Assembly: GCA_003230435.1 (NCBI GenBank)
Contig: QIDW01000195.1
Span: forward strand, 1 to 5,273
Direction: 5' to 3'
DNA from: Acidimicrobiia bacterium
GTDB taxonomy: Bacteria > Actinomycetota > Acidimicrobiia > Spongiisociales > ZC4RG35
Length of the DNA stretch: 5,273 nucleotides
Positions 1 to 5,273 of the stretch are shown here, piece by piece. Numbering within the stretch: position 1 is the first letter of the stretch; each line of letters begins with the position of its first letter. The position numbers were made by a program, and so were the translations under genes. The notes below the pieces were generated by a model, which made no database searches, had not been told where the DNA came from, and was given only the letters and a program-made list of their open reading frames with translations.

Positions 1-461
1 TGATTGCCAATAGGGGGGCCTCGGGTATCGACGGGTTCGTGTCCACGGCCCTTGGCGCCGCATCGACGGCGCCGCGCACGTTGGCGATATCGGGCGACCT
101 TTCGCTGCTTCACGATTCCAATGGCTTTCTCTGCGATGTTGTCGATGATCTCGTGCTCGTTGTGCTCGACAACAACGGGGGTGGGTTGTTCGACACTCTT
201 CCTCCGTCGGCCCATGCTCCGTTCTACGAGAGACTCTTTGTCACTCCACACGGGCGGGATATAGAACAGCTTGCGAGATTTCACGACGTCAGCTTCACCA
301 CGGTTCGTACCGCTGAAGAGGCCAGCACCGAGTCGGCTGAACGACTCGACGTGGGCGGGCGGCATCTGATCCGTGTACCGATCGACCGCGGATCCGACCT
401 GGAGGCACACGAGATGCTTGATGAGGTGAGTAGGACGGCAGTGTCTCTATTGCAGACCTAG
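1..461 (+). CDS. menD: MenD (SEPHCHC synthase), C-terminal fragment
   Basis: Partial gene: it enters from the left edge in the frame starting at base 3 and ends at TAG 459-461, leaving 152 residues. MenD is a thiamine-diphosphate enzyme that joins isochorismate and 2-oxoglutarate, releasing CO2, to make SEPHCHC in menaquinone synthesis. The fragment is the C-terminal ThDP/Mg-binding domain. It opens with NRGASGID (fragment residues 3-10), a MenD hallmark. It then shows GDLSLLHDSNG from residue 31 and DNNGGGLF at 56-63; the Asp at 32 and the Asn pair at 57-58 match the usual GD...NN metal-diphosphate motif with its spacing of about 26 residues. A GTG at base 39 is an internal valine codon, because family similarity continues upstream of it. 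The gene converges on menF, which makes its substrate. The pyruvate/oxoglutarate-side N-terminal domains lie outside the window. Family assignment is firm; activity cannot be judged from a fragment. Confidence 0.95.
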   Translation, partial: IANRGASGIDGFVSTALGAASTAPRTLAISGDLSLLHDSNGFLCDVVDDLVLVVLDNNGGGLFDTLPPSAHAPFYERLFVTPHGRDIEQLARFHDVSFTTVRTAEEASTESAERLDVGGRHLIRVPIDRGSDLEAHEMLDEVSRTAVSLLQT

Positions 462-501
462 GAGTCCGCTGAGCAACGGCATTAATCAGCAGACTCCTAG
501 G
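457..501. terminator. Bidirectional hairpin between menD and menF
   Basis: A perfect 10-bp inverted repeat pairs 457-466 (CCTAGGAGTC) with 492-501 (GACTCCTAGG). After one C/A mismatch (467 against 491), five more pairs form between 468-472 (GCTGA) and 486-490 (TCAGC), leaving a 13-nt loop at 473-485. The menD stop (459-461) lies in the left arm and the menF stop (486-488 on the complement) in the inner right arm. The position between two convergent 3' ends suggests a terminator serving both directions. No T-tract follows on either strand, so it would be a hairpin-only terminator, a type proposed to be common in actinobacteria, or it could act as an mRNA 3'-end stabiliser. The repeat is seen directly; its function is inferred. 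Confidence 0.7.
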
Positions 502-1523
502 GCTTGGAGCATCGGGCGAAGTTTCAGCTCGGTTTCGGCAAACTCGGAGTCGACATCCGAGCCCAAGACGATCCCACCACCGGCATAGAGGGTGGCCTTC
601 CGATTCCCGATCAGACCGCAGCGAAGGGCGATCGCGAACTCGCCCTCCCCGTCAACATTGAACCAGCCGACAGGTCCGGCGTATCTGCCACGAGACCTGG
701 GCTCGACGTCTCTGATCACCTTCATTGAGGTGTCCGGCGGCTGGCCCGATACAGCGGCGGTCGGGTGAAGGGACCCCAGCACATCCATCACGGTGGTTTC
801 TGATAGGGCCGGCCCCGCGAATCTTGTGGCCAGATGGTTGATCTCGCCGAACCTGAGCACCGTTGGCTCCTGCACGTCAAGCGATGTCGTGTGAGCCTTT
901 ATCCCTTCTTCAACGGACAACGATGAAAGGGCGTGTTCTCGATTCATCTTGTCCGAGACGAGGCTCTCCGTGTCCGGCGCCGTTCCCGCCAAGGCCACAG
1001 ACGAGATCTGGCCATCCTGAAGAGACACCAGAAGCTCGGGGCTCGCTCCCACCAGGCCTTTGACATGAAATGTGTAACAATCCGGCTCGGTCCTTTGGAG
1101 TCGGTCGATCACACCGTCGATGGGCACCTCAGAATCAAACTCGATGTCGACCTGACGGCTCATCACCACCTTCTCCACCAGGTTGGCCTCAATCGAGTCC
1201 TGCGCCGCATGTACTCCGGATCGCCAAGCCTCGGCGCCGTCGGAGACGACCCGACCGCGGATTGGGGCGAAGTCGAGCGCTGGTAGCTCTTCCGCGGCTG
1301 TCTCAACGAGATTCTCCGGCATCTCGATCACTGAGCCCGGTTCCTCCGGGTCAAAAGTAAACGATGCCATCGCGATGCGTCTCCCGCTCTCGCGCAAAGC
1401 GACGAGAGCTCTCTCATAGCGGAGAGGCCCCGTGCCCGGATCAAAGCTCTGGGATGGGCCCCGACCGATGAGGGCACGGCTGCGGCGAATCCACACCAGA
1501 TCGGGATGAGCGGCCGTGGTCAC
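486..1523 (-). CDS. menF: Isochorismate synthase (MenF/EntC family)
   Basis: 345 residues, GTG start. It converts chorismate to isochorismate with Mg2+, the entry step to menaquinone. Motifs of the chorismate-utilising (anthranilate synthase component I-like) fold appear in order: VEKVVMSR with the expected general-base Lys118; GASPELL with the expected general-acid Glu163; ALAGT at 177-181; REH at 195-197; NHLATRF at 229-235; LHPTAAVSG at 252-260 (usually LHPTPAVSG); RGRYAGPVGW at 278-287; GEGEFAIALRC at 292-302; and GGGIVLGSD plus the acidic SEFAETELKL near the C terminus. It is shorter than EntC (about 391 residues) or E. coli MenF (about 430), with the N-terminal region trimmed. The start overlaps the murI stop as GTGA. 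The nearest purine-rich site, GGAGAGG, ends 16 nt upstream, too far for a good ribosome site, so translation is probably coupled to murI. EntC-type siderophore or salicylate use is possible, but the convergent menD favours menaquinone. Confidence 0.93.
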   Translation of the reverse strand: MTTAAHPDLVWIRRSRALIGRGPSQSFDPGTGPLRYERALVALRESGRRIAMASFTFDPEEPGSVIEMPENLVETAAEELPALDFAPIRGRVVSDGAEAWRSGVHAAQDSIEANLVEKVVMSRQVDIEFDSEVPIDGVIDRLQRTEPDCYTFHVKGLVGASPELLVSLQDGQISSVALAGTAPDTESLVSDKMNREHALSSLSVEEGIKAHTTSLDVQEPTVLRFGEINHLATRFAGPALSETTVMDVLGSLHPTAAVSGQPPDTSMKVIRDVEPRSRGRYAGPVGWFNVDGEGEFAIALRCGLIGNRKATLYAGGGIVLGSDVDSEFAETELKLRPMLQALGVC

Positions 1524-2290
1524 GCCGGGAAGGGTAGAACCTCTCCGGACCAGTCGACGATGCCGACATCGCGTGCCAATTGGGCGAAGACGGATCTATC
1601 ACCTGACGCGGCCATCCCTAGTCGCCCTTGGCCTTCGCCGGTACCGGCTACCCGAATCGTCTGAGCCGCAACCGCTGGTGCGGGGTCGATGAGGGTGATT
1701 CCCGGTCCGGCGATCTTCGCGATGGCTCGCCGGAGGAAGGAGAAGTGGGTGCACCCGAGAACCAGAACATCTGCCCCCTGGTCTATAACGGGGACGACAG
1801 CGGCGACGATGGCCGTGTCGACATCCGGCCCGAAGAATCTCCCTTGCTCAACCAGTTCGACCCAATCGGGGCAGGCTTGTGTGACAACTTTGGCGCCTCT
1901 CGCGTGGATGCTCACGACGGATTCGAAGAGACGTCCCTGAAAGGTGGCCTCGGTGGCGAACACACCGATTATCTCTGTCTCTGAAGTGGCCGCGGCCGGT
2001 TTCACAGCCGGCTCCATACCGACAATCGGGATCCCCGGGCTCCACTCCCTCAACGAGTCCAGGGCGGCTGCTGACGCTGTGTTACAGGCGACGACAATCG
2101 TCTCTGCTCCCCGGTCGACCAGCCAAGCTGCTATCTCGTGTGACATCGAGCGAACTTCATCGAGGCTCCTGTTTCCGTACGGTGCCCGGTCCCGGTCGGC
2201 GACATAGAGAAGATCAACGTTGGGTGCCAACGCTCTGATTTCCTTGAGCACTGAGAGTCCTCCTACCCCCGAGTCGAAGACTCCGATCAA
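1520..2290 (-). CDS. murI: Glutamate racemase
   Basis: 256 residues, within the usual 255-285 range. It interconverts L- and D-glutamate without cofactor in the cytoplasm, supplying D-Glu for the peptidoglycan stem peptide. The N terminus IGVFDSGVGGLSVL carries the Asp6-Ser7 pair. RAPYG follows at 35-39, ACNTAS at 68-73 with catalytic Cys69, LVEQG at 146-150 with Glu148, and GCTH at 179-182 with catalytic Cys180 and His182; all expected catalytic residues are present. The TTG start is chosen because the family begins almost exactly at IGVFDSG and because AAGGA at 2298-2302 sits 7 nt upstream on this strand. The gene ends in a GTGA overlap with menF, so the two are probably co-transcribed. It is divergent from the SDR gene. 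Identification is secure. Confidence 0.97.
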   Translation of the reverse strand: MIGVFDSGVGGLSVLKEIRALAPNVDLLYVADRDRAPYGNRSLDEVRSMSHEIAAWLVDRGAETIVVACNTASAAALDSLREWSPGIPIVGMEPAVKPAAATSETEIIGVFATEATFQGRLFESVVSIHARGAKVVTQACPDWVELVEQGRFFGPDVDTAIVAAVVPVIDQGADVLVLGCTHFSFLRRAIAKIAGPGITLIDPAPAVAAQTIRVAGTGEGQGRLGMAASGDRSVFAQLARDVGIVDWSGEVLPFPA

Positions 2291-2297
2291 CAGGGGA

Positions 2298-2302
2298 TCC
2301 TT
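2298..2302 (-). promoter_or_regulatory. Ribosome binding site for murI
   Basis: AAGGA on the minus strand, followed by a 7-nt spacer to the TTG at 2290-2288. It decides the non-ATG start of the racemase, which also fits the family's N terminus. Confidence 0.75.
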
Positions 2303-2336
2303 GCTTGTCCGCTGTTAGCGTCGCCGCCTGGCGGAT

Positions 2337-2341
2337 GGAGG
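2337..2341 (+). promoter_or_regulatory. Ribosome binding site for the SDR gene
   Basis: GGAGG lies 6 nt before GTG at 2348 and only 3 nt before TTG at 2345. The spacing favours GTG 2348 as the start, giving a protein beginning MQIEG. Confidence 0.75.
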
Positions 2342-2347
2342 TGCTTG

Positions 2348-3118
2348 GTGCAGATAGAAGGTTCGGTCGTGGTGGTCACTGGTGGTGTCTCTGGTCTTGG
2401 TTTTGGCGCGGCACAAAGGTTGGTCCGGAACGGCGCATCGGTGGTAATGCTCGACATAAATGAGGAGCGTGGCAAGGAGACGACTGTAGAGCTCGGTGAC
2501 AAGTCCCGGTTTATCCCCTGTGACGTGTCCAACTCTGAAGACGTGAGTGCGGCTGTCTCCGGCGCGCTGGAGGCTTTTGGATCCATCGATGTGTTGGTGA
2601 ATGCAGCGGGCGTCGCGCCCGCGCAAAGAGTGGTGTCTCGTGACGGCGTGCTGTTTGACCTCGACCTTTTCAAGTTCACCGTCGGAGTCAACCTTGTCGG
2701 AATGTTTGATGTGATCAGGAACGTCGCCGCTGCCATGGCGGCGAATGATCCTGGCGAGACAGGAGAGCGCGGCGTGATCGTCAACGTAGCGTCCATAGCG
2801 GCCTTCGAGGGCCAGGTGGGTCAGGCCGCATATTCCGCGTCAAAGGGCGGGGTGGTTGCCATGACGCTGCCCATCGCCCGTGATCTGGCAGGGGTCGGGA
2901 TCAGAGTGGTGACTATCGCTCCGGGCGTCATGGACACGCCTCTTCTGGCCGGAGCCCCCCAGGAGCTGCGGGACTCCCTGGCCAAGCTTCATGTTTTCCC
3001 CCAAAGGCTCGGCACCGCCGAGGATTTCGCCCATCTTGTCCAGGCCGTCGTCGAGAATCCGATGATCAATGGTGAGGTGATTCGACTCGATGCCGCGGCG
3101 CGGATGCCTCCAAAGTGA
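2348..3118 (+). CDS. HSD10-like short-chain dehydrogenase (3-hydroxyacyl-CoA dehydrogenase type 2 family)
   Basis: 256 residues from the GTG start; a TTG one codon earlier is possible but too close to the GGAGG. It is a classical SDR with a Rossmann fold: TGGVSGLG at 11-18 binds the dinucleotide, Asp36 at the end of strand 2 indicates NAD(H) preference, and DV is at 59-60, NAAG at 85-88 and Asn115 at the structural position. The catalytic set is Ser149, Tyr162 and Lys166, in AAFEGQVGQAAYSASKGG. That stretch, with MTLPIARDLA before and FPQRLG, HLVQAVVENP and NGEVIRLD after, matches from memory human HSD17B10 and its bacterial relatives, which oxidise 3-hydroxyacyl-CoAs, including 3-hydroxy-2-methylbutyryl-CoA from isoleucine, and some steroids. 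The C terminus ends ARMPPK, as in the family (RMQP). The stop overlaps the next gene as GTGA. NAD-dependent 3-hydroxyacyl-CoA dehydrogenase is the likely role; the exact substrate is unknown. Confidence 0.92.
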   Translation: MQIEGSVVVVTGGVSGLGFGAAQRLVRNGASVVMLDINEERGKETTVELGDKSRFIPCDVSNSEDVSAAVSGALEAFGSIDVLVNAAGVAPAQRVVSRDGVLFDLDLFKFTVGVNLVGMFDVIRNVAAAMAANDPGETGERGVIVNVASIAAFEGQVGQAAYSASKGGVVAMTLPIARDLAGVGIRVVTIAPGVMDTPLLAGAPQELRDSLAKLHVFPQRLGTAEDFAHLVQAVVENPMINGEVIRLDAAARMPPK

Positions 3119-3717
3119 TCTCCAACGTGAAGACCCGCATCGCTCTCATCTGTTTTGACGACATGGAGGAGTTGGATCTCGTCGGTCCGTGGGAGGTGCT
3201 GCGCATGTGGCAACTGACTTATCCGGAAGACGATGTGGACGTTTTCACCGCTTCAACGGATGGCGAGACCGTCACCTGTGCGAAAGGTATGAGGATCACC
3301 GCCGACGCATCTGTCGACGACATCGGGAGCGTTGACGTGATTGTCTACCCGGGAGGTCAAGGGACCAGACGCCACATGGACGACAAACGGGTCAAGTTAT
3401 TTCTCTCCGAGCATGCGGCATCGGGAACATTGATGACTTCTGTATGCACGGGCTCGCTCGTGTTCGCTGCCGCCGGTCTGCTCAACCAACGCCCGGCGAC
3501 AACCCACTGGGGCTGGCTCGACCTTCTGGCCAGTCTGGACGACACGATCGAGGTCCGCCCTGAGGACCGATTCGTCGACAGTGGGGACGTCATCACCGCC
3601 TCGGGTGTCTCGGCAGGTATCGACATGGCCTTGCATCTTGTTGCCCGACTTCACTCCGAGGAACGTGCCCGTCAGGTCAAACGCGACATCCAGTACGACC
3701 CGGCCCCACCGGTTTAG
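3115..3717 (+). CDS. DJ-1/PfpI-family protein (isonitrile-hydratase-like, class I glutamine amidotransferase fold)
   Basis: 200 residues, a single cytoplasmic domain with no signal peptide or membrane segment. The fold signs are the opening strand RIALICFDDMEELDLVGPWEVL, with the conserved acid Glu27; VIVYPGGQGT at 75-84; the nucleophile elbow TSVCTGS with Cys111, followed by LVFAAAGLL and ATTHW; and ASGVSAGIDMALHLVARL near the end. The tail QYDPAPP resembles isonitrile hydratase and the N-terminal domains of GlxA-type AraC regulators, but no helix-turn-helix domain follows here. Known relatives include isonitrile hydratases, glyoxalase/chaperone-like proteins and proteins of unknown role, so no substrate can be assigned. 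The GTG start overlaps the SDR stop as GTGA. There is no clear ribosome site, so coupled translation is likely; a GTG at 3127 is an alternative start. The 3' end overlaps the convergent acyl-CoA synthetase by 4 bp. Confidence 0.88.
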   Translation: MISNVKTRIALICFDDMEELDLVGPWEVLRMWQLTYPEDDVDVFTASTDGETVTCAKGMRITADASVDDIGSVDVIVYPGGQGTRRHMDDKRVKLFLSEHAASGTLMTSVCTGSLVFAAAGLLNQRPATTHWGWLDLLASLDDTIEVRPEDRFVDSGDVITASGVSAGIDMALHLVARLHSEERARQVKRDIQYDPAPPV

Positions 3718-5273
3718 CCCAGCGTCGTTATGCCCTCGAGGCTCTCCGGGTTCTCCAAACTGCTCAGATCCCCGGGCTCGTTGCCCAGCGCCACCGCCTT
3801 GACGACACGACGCATGATCTTCTGTGACCGCGTCCGCGGCAGGTCGTCCACCCACTGGACTGTCTTGGGGCGGAAGGCCTTGCCCAGTGTCTCGTCCGTC
3901 TTCGCCTCGACTTTGGCGGTCAGGGCATCGTCCGGGGTGACCCCAGGTGCCGGCACGAGGAATAGGGCGATTGCTTCGCCTTTTATCTTGTCGGGCACGC
4001 CTACGGCAGCAGCCATGACGACCTCGTGCAGGGACACGGCGACCGATTCGATCTCGGCCGGCCCGATCCTCTTTCCGGCAATATTCAAGGTGTCATCGGA
4101 GCGTCCGTGCAGATACCAGAATCCGTCTTCGTCAACGGACGCCCAATCGCCGTGCACCCAGGTGTCTGGAAAGCGCGACCAGTAAGTGGCGATGTATCTC
4201 TCCGGCTCACCCCAGAACCCTCGGGTCATACCAGGCCAGGATCCCCTCATCACCAGCTCTCCCACCTCGCCGCGGACCGGCATACCAGCATCGTCATACA
4301 CATCAGCGTCGACTCCCAGCGCGGGGCCGCCGAGCGATGTTGGCTTGATTCCCTGGAGGAGATTGGCGGACAGGATGCACGCACCGATCTCTGTGCCCCC
4401 CGAGATGTTTACGATGGGAATCCGTTCTCTCCCGACGTCGCGGAACAGCCACCACCACGGCTCGGGGTTCCAAGGCTCTCCCGTGCTGCCGAAGGTCCTC
4501 AGCTTGGACAGATCGTGGCGATGCGCCTCCTCTGCTCCATGGGGCTGGAGGGCGCGCACCAGTGTTGGAGAAAGTCCGAGGATGGTCACGCCAAGCTCTG
4601 AGACCACTTCCCAGATGCGGTCGGGCCCCGGGTGGTTGGGCACTCCGTCGTATGTGGCGATCGCAGCTCCATTGGCCAATCCTGCAATCACCATCCAGGG
4701 CCCCATGATCCATCCCATGTCTGTAACCCACATCAGGACGTCGTCCTTTTGGACATCCAGTTGGAAGGCGCCTTCCGCGGCGATCTTGACGGTGAGCCCC
4801 GCCTGCACATGCACAGCACCCTTGGGGCGCCCATCAGCACCGGGTCCTCCGAGTAGGTGGAAGCCGCTTCGATCGGTTCTGCCTCCGGCATTACCTCATG
4901 CCACCAGAGGTCTCGTCTTTTGGTGATCGGTGTGTCGGGTCGAGGCGCGTAGTCGACAACGATCGTGTGATCGATCCCACCGACCAGATCGATGGCCTGA
5001 TTGGCGATCTCTTTCATCTTGATGAGTTTCCCGCGCCGCTCAAACCCATTGGCACAGATCATCACCTTTGGTTTTGGGTCTTCGAGCCGGGTGGCCACGG
5101 CATCCGCCCCATATCCTGAGAACACCGGGATGAACACAGCGCCGAGTCGTGCGATCGCCAGCAGCGAGACGACTGCTTCCGGCGACATCGGAAGGTAGAC
5201 GGCCACTGCGTCGCCTCGGACGACGCCGAGAGAACGCAGCGCTCCGGCCAACCGACTCACCTGGTCCTCGAGC
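3714..5273 (-). pseudogene. Acyl-CoA synthetase (AMP-forming, ACS family), frameshifted by a P-loop deletion; 5' end outside window
   Basis: It would activate a carboxylic acid via acyl-AMP to acyl-CoA. The upstream part (5272 down to 4834) is the ACS N-domain: LAGALRSLGV, VYLPMSPEAV, ARLGAVFIPVFSGYGADA, ending EDPVLM. That frame then runs into 32 unrelated residues to a TGA at 4735-4733. The family sequence resumes in another frame at GRPKGAVHVQAG (from 4832) and continues to TAA 3716-3714 with TDMGWIMGPW, FGSTGEPWNP, GGTE (motif A5), HGDWASVDEDGFWYLHGRSDDTLNIAGKRIGPAEIES (A7-A8, given here as one motif block) and PRTRSQKIMRR with the adenylation lysine. Relatives have about eight residues (IYTSGTT core) between the two parts, so about 22 nt seem lost. 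Nothing else in the gene looks decayed, so it is a recent mutation or an assembly error. SGGTE replaces the WWQTE that limits acetyl-CoA synthetase to acetate, suggesting a larger acyl substrate (inference). Confidence 0.85.
4832..4833 (-). other. Frameshift/deletion junction in the acyl-CoA synthetase P-loop
   Basis: On the minus strand the upstream frame reads GTG CTG ATG (4840-4832) and the downstream frame reads GGG CGC CCC AAG GGT (4832-4818). Only two bases (AT) stand where the family needs about eight codons, M-I-Y-T-S-G-T-T, between Leu and GRPKG. The implied loss is 22 nt (or 19 if one residue fewer), both of which change the frame. An 8-bp palindrome GGGCGCCC (4825-4832) sits exactly at the junction. 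The exact lost bases cannot be read from this window. Confidence 0.75.

Larger units (their letters stand above)
2291..2347. promoter_or_regulatory. Divergent intergenic region, murI / SDR
   Basis: This 57-bp gap is the only intergenic space where both the murI-menF and the SDR-DJ-1 operons could have proximal promoters. It holds the two ribosome sites (2298-2302 minus, 2337-2341 plus) and an 11-bp palindrome CCGCCTGGCGG at 2324-2334 just before the SDR ribosome site. I could not identify a convincing -35/-10 pair on either strand; TTGCTT at 2301-2306 resembles a -35 but has no good partner. The palindrome might be an operator or a chance GC-rich repeat. The promoter role is inferred from gene orientation only. 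Confidence 0.45.

Noticed and set aside
39..461. A complete 140-residue gene beginning at GTG 39
   Set aside because: Codons 3-38 upstream encode NRGASGID in the same frame, a MenD motif, so this is the tail of a longer gene cut by the window.
2287..2796. A 169-residue minus-strand reading frame that ends with a TGA overlapping the murI TTG start, looking like an upstream operon partner
   Set aside because: It lies wholly antisense to the clearly recognisable SDR, is rich in Ser/Thr/Pro with no family motifs, and murI has its own ribosome site.
3700..3712. A CCGG...CCGG hairpin as a terminator for the DJ-1 gene
   Set aside because: The stem is only 4 bp with no T-tract and is expected by chance in this GC-rich sequence.
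3397..3855. A 152-residue minus-strand frame opposite the DJ-1/PfpI gene
   Set aside because: It is antisense to a well-conserved domain, rich in Arg/Gly, and shows no family features.
4186..4926. A 246-residue plus-strand frame opposite the acyl-CoA synthetase
   Set aside because: It is a GC-driven shadow; its product is Ser/Pro-rich without recognisable motifs, while the minus strand encodes conserved ACS motifs throughout.
4733..5273. Two separate genes (N-terminal ACS protein and C-terminal ligase) instead of one broken gene
   Set aside because: The two pieces are consecutive parts of one adenylate-forming enzyme, the break falls inside the ATP-binding motif, and the first piece's last 32 residues are unrelated to the family.

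Overview
This window most likely comes from a high-GC bacterium. GC is roughly 60% in a few lines counted by eye. An actinobacterial lineage is my best guess: coding is very dense, GTG/TTG starts are frequent, the classical menaquinone pathway is present, and the SDR is of the HSD10 type. This is inference from style and gene content, because no rRNA or lineage-specific marker is present. The window is almost entirely coding, with genes abutting or overlapping by 4 bp. I saw no tRNA, rRNA, CRISPR array, insertion sequence or phage gene.

Layout: (1) bases 1-461, plus strand, are the 3' end of menD, cut by the window edge. (2) It converges on menF (isochorismate synthase, 486-1523, minus). A long inverted repeat at 457-501 spans both stop codons and is probably a shared bidirectional terminator. 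(3) murI (glutamate racemase, 1520-2290, minus) lies upstream of menF and overlaps it by a GTGA, so murI-menF looks like one translationally coupled operon. (4) A 57-bp divergent gap (2291-2347) must hold the promoters for murI-menF and for a plus-strand pair. (5) That pair is an HSD10-like short-chain dehydrogenase (2348-3118) and a DJ-1/PfpI-family protein (3115-3717), also joined by a GTGA overlap. (6) An acyl-CoA synthetase (3714-5273, minus, 5' end beyond the window) converges on the pair with a 4-bp tail-to-tail overlap. Its reading frame is broken near 4832/4833 by an apparent deletion of about 22 nt that removes the core of the ATP-binding P-loop, while the rest of the gene looks undamaged.

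How the genes fit together: MenF converts chorismate to isochorismate and MenD uses isochorismate in the next committed step of menaquinone synthesis, so the left part is a menaquinone locus with the cell-wall gene murI attached. The right part (acyl-CoA ligase plus 3-hydroxyacyl-CoA dehydrogenase-like SDR) suggests short or branched acyl-CoA metabolism. The DJ-1/PfpI protein has no assigned substrate. I did not find clear evidence of a wholly new system. The observations most worth a second look are the P-loop deletion, the stop-spanning hairpin and the SDR/DJ-1 coupling.
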